From contig CAVTWS010000011.1 in assembly GCA_963738445.1 (NCBI GenBank), positions 434,001 through 498,000 on the forward strand: a stretch of 64,000 nucleotides of DNA, read 5' to 3'. Position numbers and translations under genes: made by a program. Source of the stretch: CAVTWS01 sp963738445. Its GTDB lineage: Bacteria; Actinomycetota; Acidimicrobiia; Acidimicrobiales; SHLQ01. This document shows, one piece after another, positions 7,468-17,137 of this stretch; the first letter of the stretch is position 1; each line of letters begins with the position of its first letter. The notes under the pieces are model-generated. The model had not been told where the DNA came from. It saw only the letters and a list, made by a program, of their open reading frames with translations, and did no database searches.

Positions 7468-8439
7468 GACGACACCACGCTCGAGCGCATCGGACGCCTG
7501 ATCACGTCCGTGTTCGGGTTCGATCCGCCCGTCGGGGCCGAACACCTCCGCTGGCAGTACCTGGACAACCCCGAAGGCCGGGCGGCGATCGGGATGGTGC
7601 GGGCCGGCGAGCCTGGCGGAGCAGGGGAGGCCGGCGCGGCTGGGGAGGCCGGCGAGGTCGGCGAGCACGTGGGCAACTACGCGCTGATCCCGCTGTCGCT
7701 CGAGCGCGAGGTGTCGGGCGTCGTCGAGCGCGTCGTGGTCGGCGTCGGCATCGACCTGGCGGTCGCTCCGGAGGCGCGGGGATCGGGCACGTTCCGCCGC
7801 ACCGTCGAGGACTCCTACCGCGACGGGGTGGCCGAGGGTCTGGATGCGATCCTGGGGGTGGCCAACGCCAACTCGGCGCCCCGCATGGCCAAGACGCTCG
7901 GCTGGCGGGTCGTGCCGCGGCTACCGGCGCGCTTCTTGGTGCCCGGTCGGCCGGGCCGCTTCCAGAGCTGGCCGATCGATGCCGAGGTGCTCGACCGCCT
8001 GCCGGATCTGGTGGGGGACCTGCCGTTCGCGCCGGGCCCGAGGTTCGCCCATCGGTGGACCGCCGAGCTGCTGCGCTGGCGATTGGCCCGCCCGCGGGCG
8101 TCGTATCACCTGCACGTGAGCGACGATGCCGTCGCGGTCAGCACGGCGACCAAGGTCAAGGGCCTGCCGGTGGCGGTGCTGTTGAAGGCGCTGCCCCGCC
8201 GGGCGGCGCCGAGCGCGCGGCCCGCGGGGCCGCTGGTGGGCGCCCTGGCCCGGTATCACCGCACCCCACTGGTCATCCACTGGGGGGTGAACCCGTGGTT
8301 CGCCCTCCGCGGCGCCACTCTGCCGCACCGGTTCCAGCCGTCACCGTTGGAACTCGTGCTGCACGGCCTCGTCGACACGTTCGACACCGACGGCTTCGAG
8401 CTCGGTGCCTTCGAGTTCCTCGAGTTCGACGCCTACTGA
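7456..8439 (+). CDS. GNAT-like acetyltransferase of the polysaccharide cluster
   Basis: 327 residues from ATG 7456. The segment VVVGVGIDLAVAPEARGSGTFRRTVEDS followed by NANSAPRMAKTLGWRVV fits the acetyl-CoA-binding core of a GNAT fold (an R-G-S-G-type loop in place of R/Q-x-x-G-x-G/A). A Gly/Glu/Ala-rich insertion (about 51-72) is low complexity and probably a loop. The C-terminal half is of the kind found in long GNAT proteins encoded in exopolysaccharide loci. The acceptor is unknown. It follows the deacetylase by 22 bases, so it is probably in the same operon; removal and addition of acyl groups on the same glycan is a reasonable inference. Confidence 0.65.
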   Translation: MADVDDTTLERIGRLITSVFGFDPPVGAEHLRWQYLDNPEGRAAIGMVRAGEPGGAGEAGAAGEAGEVGEHVGNYALIPLSLEREVSGVVERVVVGVGIDLAVAPEARGSGTFRRTVEDSYRDGVAEGLDAILGVANANSAPRMAKTLGWRVVPRLPARFLVPGRPGRFQSWPIDAEVLDRLPDLVGDLPFAPGPRFAHRWTAELLRWRLARPRASYHLHVSDDAVAVSTATKVKGLPVAVLLKALPRRAAPSARPAGPLVGALARYHRTPLVIHWGVNPWFALRGATLPHRFQPSPLELVLHGLVDTFDTDGFELGAFEFLEFDAY

Positions 8440-8519
8440 TCTCGGACGGTCCCACCTGGCGGACCGGACGGCGCGGGGACGAGTTCGGACCGGGCGGGGT
8501 CGATGTGGAACGATGCGAC

Positions 8520-9650
8520 ATGCCTGCGAACGAGAGCACTGCCGCCTTCGACGAGCTGATCGCCGCCCTCACCGAGGTCCGCGACTCCTACGTGTTGAGC
8601 GCAGACCGGGAGTTCAGCGAACTGGAGGCCGTCGAAGGTTTCCGCTACGTCACCCAACTGCTGTCGGAAGCGTCCGAGCTGCTCATCGAGGCCGACCCGG
8701 AACGACCCCGGTTCTCGTCGATCGTGTCGCCGGCCCGCAAGTTCCTCGGCGACAACCCCGATGCGTTGTACCAGCAGGCGGTCGTCCGTGACGATCGCAC
8801 CTACCGGATCCGGGGCCGCAAGGGTGCACAGTCGTACATCTCGTTCACCGTGCACGGACCGGACCCAGCCGGGGGGATCAACGGCCCGGTGCTGGCGGAT
8901 CGCAACGATCGGGATCTCAAGATCGCGGCCGACGGTTCGTTCGAGATCATCCTGAGCCCCGACGAGCACCCAGGCAACTGGATCCCGCTGAAGCCGGGAG
9001 CCTGGCTGGTCCTCGTCCGGAACTACTACCTGCAGGAGCGATCGGTTCAGACCGATCCGTTCGAGCACGTGCAGCTCGCCATCGAACCGGTCGCCGAGCT
9101 TCCTCCTCCGCCTCCGCTCGACGACGCCACGTTCGCCGGCCGACTCCGCGCAGGTACCGCGTTCCTGCGTGCCGCGACCCTCGGACTCCGACAGTTCGGC
9201 GTTCCGGGTACGGCTCCGTTCGCCGGCCGGGACGCGAACACGGTCGGGCCTCCGTTCTCGTTCCGGGGATCGGACATCGACGCCGCCGGTGCCGTGGACA
9301 TCTTCTACAGCTCGGGCTGGTTCGATCTCGGTCCCGACGAAGCGCTCGTGATGGACGGCCTCATGCCGTCGGGCGTGTTCGCCAACGTGATGCTGTGGAA
9401 CATCCACATGCAGACCCTCGAGTACGTGCACCGGCGCACGTCGCTCAACTCCTCGCAGATGACGCTCGGCCGCGATGGTCGTTTCCGCGTCGTGCTCGCG
9501 CCGCGGGATCCGGGTGTGCCCAACTGGCTCGACACCGCCGGCCAGCAGCGGGGCGCGATCTTCTGGCGATTCCTGCTTCCTGACGTCGAGCCACCCATGC
9601 CCGTGTGCCGGGTGGTGCCCGTCGACCGCGTGGGGGCTCTCAGCGATTAG
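8520..9650 (+). CDS. DUF1214 domain-containing protein
   Basis: 376 residues from ATG 8520. The N-terminal half holds a conserved block (FTVHGPDPAGGINGPVLADR, then GSFEIILSPDEHPGNW and WLVLVRNYYLQE) matching the DUF1214 fold associated with DUF1254 proteins. A second half has VDIFYSSGWFDLGPDEALVMDG and WNIHMQTLEYVHRRTSLN, the usual C-terminal part of these actinobacterial proteins. No signal peptide or membrane helix is seen. Function is unknown. It is separated from the GNAT gene by 80 bases and precedes the acyltransferase gene by 18, so it may be co-transcribed with the latter. Confidence 0.75.
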   Translation: MPANESTAAFDELIAALTEVRDSYVLSADREFSELEAVEGFRYVTQLLSEASELLIEADPERPRFSSIVSPARKFLGDNPDALYQQAVVRDDRTYRIRGRKGAQSYISFTVHGPDPAGGINGPVLADRNDRDLKIAADGSFEIILSPDEHPGNWIPLKPGAWLVLVRNYYLQERSVQTDPFEHVQLAIEPVAELPPPPPLDDATFAGRLRAGTAFLRAATLGLRQFGVPGTAPFAGRDANTVGPPFSFRGSDIDAAGAVDIFYSSGWFDLGPDEALVMDGLMPSGVFANVMLWNIHMQTLEYVHRRTSLNSSQMTLGRDGRFRVVLAPRDPGVPNWLDTAGQQRGAIFWRFLLPDVEPPMPVCRVVPVDRVGALSD

Positions 9651-9668
9651 CCTTTCGGCCGGTCGCTC

Positions 9669-11814
9669 ATGAGCATCTCCTTCGCCGCTCCGACAGCTTC
9701 GGACCAGAGCACGCCGGACACCGAACCGCCCAGCGGTCCGCCCGCCGTGACGGTCGCGCCGCGGACCCGCTGGTGGTCGGCGCCCCGGAACGCCCTGCCG
9801 GCAGAGTCCGTGAGCGTCCCGCACGTCGGCGCCCTCGACGGTCTGCGGGGGCTGGCGGTCATCGCGGTCCTCGCCTACCACCAGCACAAGCTGAGCGGTG
9901 GCTTCGACGCCGCCCGGGGCGGGTACCTCGGTGTGTCGGCCTTCTTCACGCTGTCGGGCTACCTGATCACGAACCTGCTCGTCGCCGAACACGAATCGCC
10001 GGGCGGCGATCGCGCTCGGGAGGTTCTGGATCCGCCGAATCCGGCGCCTCCTGCCCGCGGCCGTCGCCGCCCTGGTCCTCATTGCGTTGTACGCCTGGGT
10101 GTTCGCGCCCGGTGAGGAGTTCGTCGGGCTCCGGGGCGACATGTTGGGGGCCCTCGGATACGTGGCCAACTGGCGGTTCCTGGCCGGTGGTACCAGCTAT
10201 GCCGCCGCCAACGACTCGTTCAGCCCCGTGCTGCACTTCTGGTCGCTGGCCATCGAGGAGCAGTTCTACGTCCTGTGGCCGCTGCTGGTGTACGGGGTCC
10301 TCCGCTTCTGGGGTCGCCGGGCCCTGTGGTGGGTGACGGGCGGTCTTCTCGCCGCCTCCGTGGTGACCTCGCTCGTGTCGGCGGAGGCGGGCGCCTCGAC
10401 CGACACCATCTACTTCGGCACCCACACCCGGGCGGCCGAGCTCCTCGTCGGTGCCGTGCTGGCGCTCGGGTTCCCGCTGGCCCGGGCGGTGGCGGTGTCG
10501 CCGTCGACCCGCCGCCGGCTGGTGCCCGTCGGTCTGGTCGCCGCCGCCGTGCTCGCCGTGGCGTGGGCCACGGTCGATCAGCAGGAGTCCTGGCTTTACC
10601 GCGGCGGGCTGGCGGGGCACACGGTCGTCGTGGCGGCGCTGATGGCCGCGGCCGCGGTCCCGGGGCGGATCGGCCAGGTGCTCGCCTGGCGGCCGCTGCG
10701 GTTGGTGGGACTGGTCAGCTACGGCCTGTACCTCTACCACTGGCCGGTGTACCTGGTCCTCGATGAGGAGCGCACCGATCTCGATGGCTGGGCGTTGTTC
10801 CTGCTCCGGATGGCGGCGGTGGCGTCGCTCGCCACCATCTCGTACCTGTGGTTGGAGCAGCCCATCCGGCGGCGTCGCTGGTTGACCTGGCGGGGGTCGT
10901 GGTTGGCGGTCCCGGTGTCGATGGCTGTCGCCGCGGCCGGGATCGTGGCGGTCACCGCCGACCCGCCGGCGTGCACGCTGGCCTTCTGCGACACCGATAC
11001 GTCCAACGCCGGCGACTACCTGTTCATTCGAGACGCGCCCGAGTCGATCCCGGCCCAGGTGCCGGCGTCGTCGGTGCCGATCTTCCCGAGCGTGGCGGCG
11101 ACCCAGACGACCATCCCGGACGTCCCGACCCTCGCCCCGACGTACGTCCTCGATCCGGCCGATCCCCTGAACGTGATGATCGTCGGTGACTCCGGCACGT
11201 ACGACGCGTCGCCGGCCATCAGCAGCTCGTATCAGGCGACCGGAGCGGGCGCTTCCGTCGAGACGGCGTTCCCCGGGCTCGGGCTGACCCGCCTGCTCGA
11301 CTGGCGCACGACATGGCCCCAGATCTTCGACCAGGTCGATGTCGACCTCGTGGTCGTCATGATCGGCGGGTGGGACCAAGCCTGGATCGAGGCCAACGGC
11401 GCCGAGGCCTACGGTGCGCTGCTCGACGAGGCGGTGGCGCTGCTGACGTCGCGGGGCGCCCGGGTCCAGTGGTTGTCGATCCTGCCCGGCGGCACGCAGC
11501 CGGACACCACCCTCAACACCATCTTCCAGGAGATGGTGGCGCGGCATCCGGGTGTCGTCGACTACCTGGATCTCGACGCGGTGTTCCGGGGTCCGGCGGG
11601 CGACTATCCCCGGGAGATCAACGGAGCGCTCTACCGCAAGCCCGACGGCTGGCACCTGTGTCCCGCCGGCGCGGCGGCGCTGGCGACCTACGTGCAGCTG
11701 AACACCGCATCGCTCGGGTGGAGCCCGCTCCCCGTCGACGGCTGGCAGGTCGGCGAGTGGATGCTCGACCGCCGCTACGACGACCCCCCCGGGGGTTGCT
11801 TCCCCCCGAGCTGA
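9669..11814 (+). CDS. Acyltransferase-3 / SGNH fusion (OafA-like), frame-broken near 9990-10015
   Basis: The first part (from ATG 9669) carries the acyltransferase-3 entry motif VGALDGLRGLAVIAVLAYH with the catalytic-type His, then GYLGVSAFFTLSGYLITNLL. The frame breaks just after LLVAEHES. The continuation in the next frame is RFWIRRIRRLLPA, then WSLAIEEQFYVLWPL, further membrane helices, and a periplasmic SGNH domain (NVMIVGDSGTYDASP, ending KPDGWHLCPAGA with the Asp-His pair). Removing one C near 9998 restores a single gene of about 714 residues. Such proteins transfer acyl groups to surface glycans or peptidoglycan from the outer face of the membrane. An intact paralogue lies at 13428-15473. 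Confidence 0.82.
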
Positions 11815-11844
11815 CGAGCGTTCCAGGCCGTACGACTTCGGGGC

Positions 11845-13422
11845 TTACGCCTTCCGGGGGAGATGGCGCCGAACCCGGACGAGCATGCGCACCATCTCCT
11901 CGCCGAGGTCGTCGGCGGCGGCCCGCGGGTTGTTGTAGACCACCAGCTCCTTGGCCACCAGGGTGGCGAGATAGTCGAGCAGTGACTGATCGTTGTCCTT
12001 GACGAGCAGGTAGTCCGGGTGGTGGTCGTTGTAGCGGACCAGGCGGGCGTCGGGATCGAAGCAGCTCCGGCGCTCTCCGAGGGTCGAATCGGGTTCCAGC
12101 GACGGCAGGTTCGATGACCGGCGCGGGTCCGCCCGGTGGGGCCCGGGGTCGAGAAAGGCGGGGGGCACCGGGTCGCGGGGTGGGGGCACCAACGATTCGA
12201 CGGGGGGAGCGTCGAACCCGCCCGGCTCCCGGGGCTGTGCGTCCTCCGGGTCGTCGGTCGGCTCGGCGGTTCCGTGCGACGAAGGTTCGAGCAGGAGGGC
12301 GCCCTCGCCGAGCTCGGTGCCGAAGGCGCTCCGGAGTGGGTTGTCGATGTCGGCCAGCTCCTTGAGCACCCGGCCGAAGACCCGCTGGATGGCCACCGAC
12401 AGCCGTTCGGCCGTCTGCTCGTCGACCTCACGGGCGACCCGCTCGAGCGTGACCTCGACGGCCGCGGCCACGTTGTTCACCGCGTCGAGGAAGACCGGGA
12501 ACGCCCCGTCGTCGCGAAGGATGGCGCGGCGTCCCGCACTCTGCTGCAGGGCCTCGAAGACGACCTGGCCCGACACCTGGTCGCTGGTCCAGGGACTCTG
12601 GCCGAACTCCTCGATCTCGGAGAGGTCATCGATGATCGTCGTACCGGCACGGCCGACGACGGAGACCCGGCGACGTTTGCCGTCCCGGGGCGCCACGTAC
12701 AGCGCGAACTCGATGCGGCCCCACAAGGTCGGCCGCGGGGCGATCTGGAGCTTCACGCCGTCGGGGCGTTCCGGCGTCACCATCTCCGAGGTGCGGCCCT
12801 CGACCACCTCGATCTCGTAGTCACCCCGAGCCAGGGCCGGGCCGCGGCGCCCGCGCAGGTAGTCGACCACCTTGCGCTGGGTCAGGACCCGCAGGACCTC
12901 ATTGTCGACGCCGGTGAGATAGACGGTGGTGCCCGGCGTCGCCCGGGCGCGGCGCTTCTCCTTCTCGAGCGACGCCGTGGCTTGGCCCCGCGTGAGCCTG
13001 AGCACCCACGTCTCGGCGCTGTCGGCGGCTCGGGACACGATGTCGCACCGCTCGCCCAGTTGTTGGAACGCGAGCAGGCCGATGGCCTTCTCGCCGAGGG
13101 TCCGGTCGTCGCCGACCTTCTGGCTCTCGAACAGGTTGCGGGCCAGCTCGCGCAGGCGATCCGGTGACATGCCCCGCCCATCGTCGTCGACGGCGATGAC
13201 CGGTCGCTGGCCCTTGCGGCGCAGCACGACGCGGATGCGGGCCCCTCGGCGCTCGCTCTGGGCGTACTCGTCGGCCGCGTTGGACACGAACTCGTTGAGC
13301 GCGTCCTTCGGATCCTGGTACGCCTGCCCGGTGACGAGCACGGCCTTGGCCAGGTTGCCGATCCGGAGCCGCACCGTCTCCGCGCCCGACTTCGGTTTGC
13401 GAGTCGTCGTCCGGGCCGCCAT
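11845..13422 (-). CDS. GHKL (Hsp90/MutL-like) ATPase-domain protein
   Basis: 525 residues from ATG 13422. The Bergerat ATP-binding fold is clear: N-box ALNEFVSNAADEYA (about 41-54), G1 box AVDDDGRGMS (about 77-86), and GEKAIGLLAFQQLGERCDIVSR as the lid/G2 region. A middle domain follows, then a Pro-rich variable stretch and a C-terminal block (YNDHHPDYLLVKDNDQSLLDYLATLVAKELVVYNN). It resembles stand-alone ATPases related to Hsp90/MutL/MORC, not histidine kinases: there is no H-box or receiver. Clients are unknown. It starts 5 bases after the stop of the acyltransferase gene upstream, so it is probably co-transcribed with two membrane glycan enzymes, an odd pairing. A further in-frame start at 13464 is less likely. 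Confidence 0.78.
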   Translation of the reverse strand: MAARTTTRKPKSGAETVRLRIGNLAKAVLVTGQAYQDPKDALNEFVSNAADEYAQSERRGARIRVVLRRKGQRPVIAVDDDGRGMSPDRLRELARNLFESQKVGDDRTLGEKAIGLLAFQQLGERCDIVSRAADSAETWVLRLTRGQATASLEKEKRRARATPGTTVYLTGVDNEVLRVLTQRKVVDYLRGRRGPALARGDYEIEVVEGRTSEMVTPERPDGVKLQIAPRPTLWGRIEFALYVAPRDGKRRRVSVVGRAGTTIIDDLSEIEEFGQSPWTSDQVSGQVVFEALQQSAGRRAILRDDGAFPVFLDAVNNVAAAVEVTLERVAREVDEQTAERLSVAIQRVFGRVLKELADIDNPLRSAFGTELGEGALLLEPSSHGTAEPTDDPEDAQPREPGGFDAPPVESLVPPPRDPVPPAFLDPGPHRADPRRSSNLPSLEPDSTLGERRSCFDPDARLVRYNDHHPDYLLVKDNDQSLLDYLATLVAKELVVYNNPRAAADDLGEEMVRMLVRVRRHLPRKA

Positions 13423-13427
13423 CGGGT

Positions 13428-15473
13428 CTAGCCGGCCTCCGCCATCAGTTGCGGTACGAGCCATTCGGCGAGCAGGCGTTGGCCGTCAGCGGTGAGGTGC
13501 ACGCCGTCGTCGCGGAGCTCGGTGCTGTCCTCGCCGCCATAGGCACCCAGGAACTCGGCCGGGTAGTCGATGGTGGTGGCGCCGGCGGCTTCGGCCAGGG
13601 GCATCACGATCTCGTTGACCCGGTCGATGCGTTCGGGTCCGTTGTACGGCGTGGGGTTCTGGGCCAGGTGAGGCGACTCGAGGACGACGAGCCGCGCACC
13701 GGTCGAGGTGAGCAGGTCGAAGGCCTCGGTGTACTCGCTCTGGATGTAGGCGTCGTACGTCGCGTCGCCGGGGCGGAGGAAGTCGGGGCCGAGGCTGTCG
13801 ACCTGGCGGTCGATCGAGTCCCACGGGCTCGGGTACGTGACCACGACGTCGGGCTGGAAGGCGCCGAGCGCCGACACCCACGAGACGACATCGGGATCGC
13901 CCACGTCGTCTGGGGGCCACGGGTCCGCCCAGGTGCCACAGATCTCGACGCCGTCACCCCCCGCCCCGTGGGAGCCGGTGGCGATCTCGCCGGTGGGCAG
14001 CTCGTACTCCTTCTGCCCGAAGCGGGTGGTGCCACAGCCCACGTGGGCGTTGGAGAACACGGCGATCTGGCCCGGGTTGTCGGCGCACCACTGCTGCAGG
14101 GCGGCGCCCATCTGGAGCATGACGGAGTCGCCGACGACGAGCACCCGCACCGGATCGGAGCCGGCGGGAACCTCGCAGCGTGGTCCGCTCGCCGCGGCCG
14201 CGGTCGAGGAGCCGTCGAGGCGGACGGTGTGGGCGTACAGCAGCAGGCCGAACACGATGCCGACCGACGCGAACACGCCGGCCGCCAGTCGCCAGCCCTT
14301 CCAGCGGCCCTTGAGGAACGGCTGCTCGATCACCTTCCAGCTCACGGCGGCCACGGCGATGGTGAGGCCGAATCCGAGGATGAGGTCGCGGGCGCCGTTG
14401 AGGCCCTTCTCCTGCTTGTTGCGGTCGACGACGATGAAGATCAGCCAGTGGTAGAGGTAGAGCCCGTACCCGAGCTTGCCGACCCACTTGAGCGGCTTGA
14501 GGGTGAACAGCGGGTGCATCCAGCCCGAGGTCTGGGTGACGGCTCGGGTCATGAACGCCGACAGGACGGCGACGAGGAAGAAGCCGCCCTTCTCGAACAT
14601 CCACGACGTCCGCTCGTCGATGACGAACATCAGCCACGTGAACACGACGGTGGCGGCGAGGCCCAGGACCTGGGTGAGCACCTGCCCGCGTTTGGTGCGG
14701 GGCGGCCCGTACTGCCAGCACACGACCGCCATGGCGATACCGACGAGCAGGGCGAAGGCCCGGGTGTCGGTGCCGTAGTAGGCCCGGGAGATGGTCTGGG
14801 GGTCGGCGGGATCGTGGACGACCGCCATCCACCACGCCGACACGACGGCGCCGACGCTCGACAGGATCAGCAGCCAGGTCTTGGACAGCCACTTGAGGCA
14901 GACGATCACGAAGAACGGGGCGAACAGGTAGAACTGCTCCTCGATGGCGAACGACCACACGTGGCGCATGGGGTTCGGGTTCGAGAACTGGAACTGCGCG
15001 AAGTAGTCGGTGCCGGCGAAGATCTCCCGCCAGTTGGCCACGTAGCTCATCGACGAGGCGATGCCCCCGGTCCACAGATCGATCTTCGACTCGTCGATGA
15101 CGAACGCGGTGAAGAAGGCCAGCACGATGAGGGTCACGCAGAGGGCGGGTACGAGGCGGCGCACCCGGCGGCTGGCGTAGGCGCCGATGTCGATGCGGCC
15201 CGTCTTGTCGAACTCGTTGAGGGCGATGGTGATGATCAGGAAGCTCGACAGCACGAAGAACAGGTCGATGCCGAGGATGCCCCCGGAGATCCAGTAGGGG
15301 GCGAAGTGGTAGGCGAGGGGACCGAGCAGCACGTACAGGCCCCGCATGCCGTCGAGCGCCGGCATGTACCCGATGCGTGGCGGCTTCTTCGGGGCGACGG
15401 CTGCGTCGGGGTCGACGCCGTCCGGCGGCTCGGGCACCGGAGGCATGGTGGCGGGATCGACCGTGGTGGTCAT
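13428..15473 (-). CDS. Acyltransferase-3 / SGNH fusion protein (OafA/YrhL-like)
   Basis: 681 residues, unbroken. The N-terminal membrane domain has GYMPALDGMRGLYVLLGPLAYH, then GILGIDLFFVLSSFLIITI, RRVRRLVPAL and WSFAIEEQFYLFAPF, all standard for acyltransferase-3. The C-terminal extracytoplasmic SGNH domain begins VRVLVVGDSVMLQMG and ends ELRDDGVHLTADGQ with the catalytic Asp-His pair. It would O-acylate a cell-surface polysaccharide or wall polymer. The ATG overlaps the stop of the GT-C gene upstream (4 bases), and the GHKL gene follows after 5 bases. Confidence 0.88.
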   Translation of the reverse strand: MTTTVDPATMPPVPEPPDGVDPDAAVAPKKPPRIGYMPALDGMRGLYVLLGPLAYHFAPYWISGGILGIDLFFVLSSFLIITIALNEFDKTGRIDIGAYASRRVRRLVPALCVTLIVLAFFTAFVIDESKIDLWTGGIASSMSYVANWREIFAGTDYFAQFQFSNPNPMRHVWSFAIEEQFYLFAPFFVIVCLKWLSKTWLLILSSVGAVVSAWWMAVVHDPADPQTISRAYYGTDTRAFALLVGIAMAVVCWQYGPPRTKRGQVLTQVLGLAATVVFTWLMFVIDERTSWMFEKGGFFLVAVLSAFMTRAVTQTSGWMHPLFTLKPLKWVGKLGYGLYLYHWLIFIVVDRNKQEKGLNGARDLILGFGLTIAVAAVSWKVIEQPFLKGRWKGWRLAAGVFASVGIVFGLLLYAHTVRLDGSSTAAAASGPRCEVPAGSDPVRVLVVGDSVMLQMGAALQQWCADNPGQIAVFSNAHVGCGTTRFGQKEYELPTGEIATGSHGAGGDGVEICGTWADPWPPDDVGDPDVVSWVSALGAFQPDVVVTYPSPWDSIDRQVDSLGPDFLRPGDATYDAYIQSEYTEAFDLLTSTGARLVVLESPHLAQNPTPYNGPERIDRVNEIVMPLAEAAGATTIDYPAEFLGAYGGEDSTELRDDGVHLTADGQRLLAEWLVPQLMAEAG

Positions 15474-17053
15474 GCGTTCGCTCCCACCGGGACGGGATCG
15501 GTGGCGGCCTTGGAGGCGGAAGTGGGGTCAGGCATGTCGTGGACGAGGGCGGGCCCCGAGGCGGAGGCCGGGCGTCCCAGCCGTTCTAGCAGCCGATCGG
15601 CGCCCACGGCGGCCAAGAGCACGACGGTCACCTCGGCGGCCACGCGGTAGCGCGTGTTGCCGAAGGTGAGGGCCGCGGCGAAGGTGGTGAGGCCGGGCCA
15701 GATGAGCAGGGGAGTGAGGGGCAGCTTGCGGCGGCGGGCCAGCACCACGCCCACGGCGGCGAAGGGCAGCATCGACCAGTACTGGAACAGCCCGATCTTG
15801 GAGAGCGTGTACTCCCGGTACTCGACGAAGATGTCGGACTCGATGTTCTCGAACGGGGCGTAGATGCCCCAGGCCCGACCGATGCGGGCCCACAGGATGA
15901 ACGTCACGAGGCGGCGCTTGTGGTTGGAGATGTAGTCGATCGCCCGTTCCCGCACGACGACATCGCGCTGGCTCTCGTCGAGCAGCTCACCGTTGGGTCC
16001 CATCGGTTGGCCTTCGCCGCAGCGCAGCGACCAGTAGCCGAGCTTGTCGCCGTAGTAGACGTCGTCGCAGTTGGCCTGGACCATGGCGGTGCCCAGGCCG
16101 TTGGAGATCGTGACGGGCTCCTCGAAGGTGGTCATGTTGCGGAGCACCCACGGACCGACCAGCGCGGCGCCGATGACGCCCGCCAGCACGACCCGGCCGG
16201 CGAGGACCCGCCATCCCGGGCGGGTGACGAGGGCGTGCACACCGAGCACGATCGGCAGGTACATGAGGAGCTCGGCCCGGCTGAGCACCCCGGCGGCGCC
16301 GGCGACGGAAAGGGCGATGAGGTGGGACCGCGTCGGCTCCTTCCACCATCGCAGGGCCAGCCAGGTGATGGCGGCGACCGCGGCGAGGACGATCGACTCG
16401 CTCATCAGGGCGGCGTCGTTGATCCAGATGAACACGTAGGTGGCGGCGCCGGCCGCGGAGATGAGGCCGACGCGGTCGTTCCACAACGCCCGACCGGCCA
16501 GGCCGGTGAACCACACGCACAGGGCGCCGAGCAGGCACGAGGCGATCTGGTGGGAGAAGGCGGTGTCGAAACCGAGGAACGAGAAGGCGGCCAGGTACAT
16601 CGGGTACAGCGGCGGGTGCCCGGCGGTCGGTTCGATGTGGCCGACGGGGATGGTGGTGAACGCGGCGGTGGAGGCACCGTCGTCGCCGTAGACGAGGAAC
16701 TCCTGGCAGCCGCCCAGGTAGTAGCGGTAGGGCTCGATGAACCCGTCGCCGTCGGCCAGCAGGTTGGCCGCCCAGTGGTAGTAGAGGGCGTCGCCGAAGA
16801 GCTCCTGGTCCGGGTTGACCTGTTCGAGGACGCGGGCGTCGGGCCCGCAGCCGGTGTCGGCCTGGACGTCGACGATGCGGGGCGCTTCGAGGTAGTGGTG
16901 GGCGAGCACGTAGTACACGCGGAGGCCGAAGCCGACGAGGGTGATCAACGCCAGAACGGCGTAGAAGCGGCGGGTCGGGGTCAGCGAGGCGGGCATCGAG
17001 TGCGGCGCCGGCGCGCCGATGGTGGCGCTGCGAGGCGGTCCAAACGCTACCAC
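15470..17053 (-). CDS. GT-C fold membrane glycosyltransferase (PMT/GT39-like)
   Basis: 527 residues with about ten to twelve membrane helices. After helix 1 (FYAVLALITLVGFGLRVYYVL) comes a loop with DALYYHWAANLLADGDGF and TAGHPPLYPMYLAAFSFLG, the acidic and HPPLYP signature of the ArnT/PMT-type enzymes that take sugar from polyprenyl phosphate at the outer face of the membrane. NTRYRVAAEVTVVLLAAVG near the end matches the usual R-Y-R-motif of the last helices. An internal ATG at 16999 (MPASLTPTRRF) is the more likely start; the first 18 residues look unconserved. It is first of three overlapping or adjacent minus-strand genes. Confidence 0.82.
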   Translation of the reverse strand: MVAFGPPRSATIGAPAPHSMPASLTPTRRFYAVLALITLVGFGLRVYYVLAHHYLEAPRIVDVQADTGCGPDARVLEQVNPDQELFGDALYYHWAANLLADGDGFIEPYRYYLGGCQEFLVYGDDGASTAAFTTIPVGHIEPTAGHPPLYPMYLAAFSFLGFDTAFSHQIASCLLGALCVWFTGLAGRALWNDRVGLISAAGAATYVFIWINDAALMSESIVLAAVAAITWLALRWWKEPTRSHLIALSVAGAAGVLSRAELLMYLPIVLGVHALVTRPGWRVLAGRVVLAGVIGAALVGPWVLRNMTTFEEPVTISNGLGTAMVQANCDDVYYGDKLGYWSLRCGEGQPMGPNGELLDESQRDVVVRERAIDYISNHKRRLVTFILWARIGRAWGIYAPFENIESDIFVEYREYTLSKIGLFQYWSMLPFAAVGVVLARRRKLPLTPLLIWPGLTTFAAALTFGNTRYRVAAEVTVVLLAAVGADRLLERLGRPASASGPALVHDMPDPTSASKAATDPVPVGANA

Positions 17054-17137
17054 CGGGGCTGGTGGTCGGCGCGGCTGCCCGGGGTTGGTCGCGGGGCTCG
17101 GGAGACCAGACCGTTCGTGCCTCCGCCCGACCCGGGA

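Noticed and set aside
13449..15650. Long open frame on the plus strand (over 700 codons) opposite the acyltransferase and GT-C genes
   Set aside because: It is antisense to two well-recognised membrane enzymes; its translation is Gly/Glu/Arg-rich with no domain. This is a GC-rich shadow frame.
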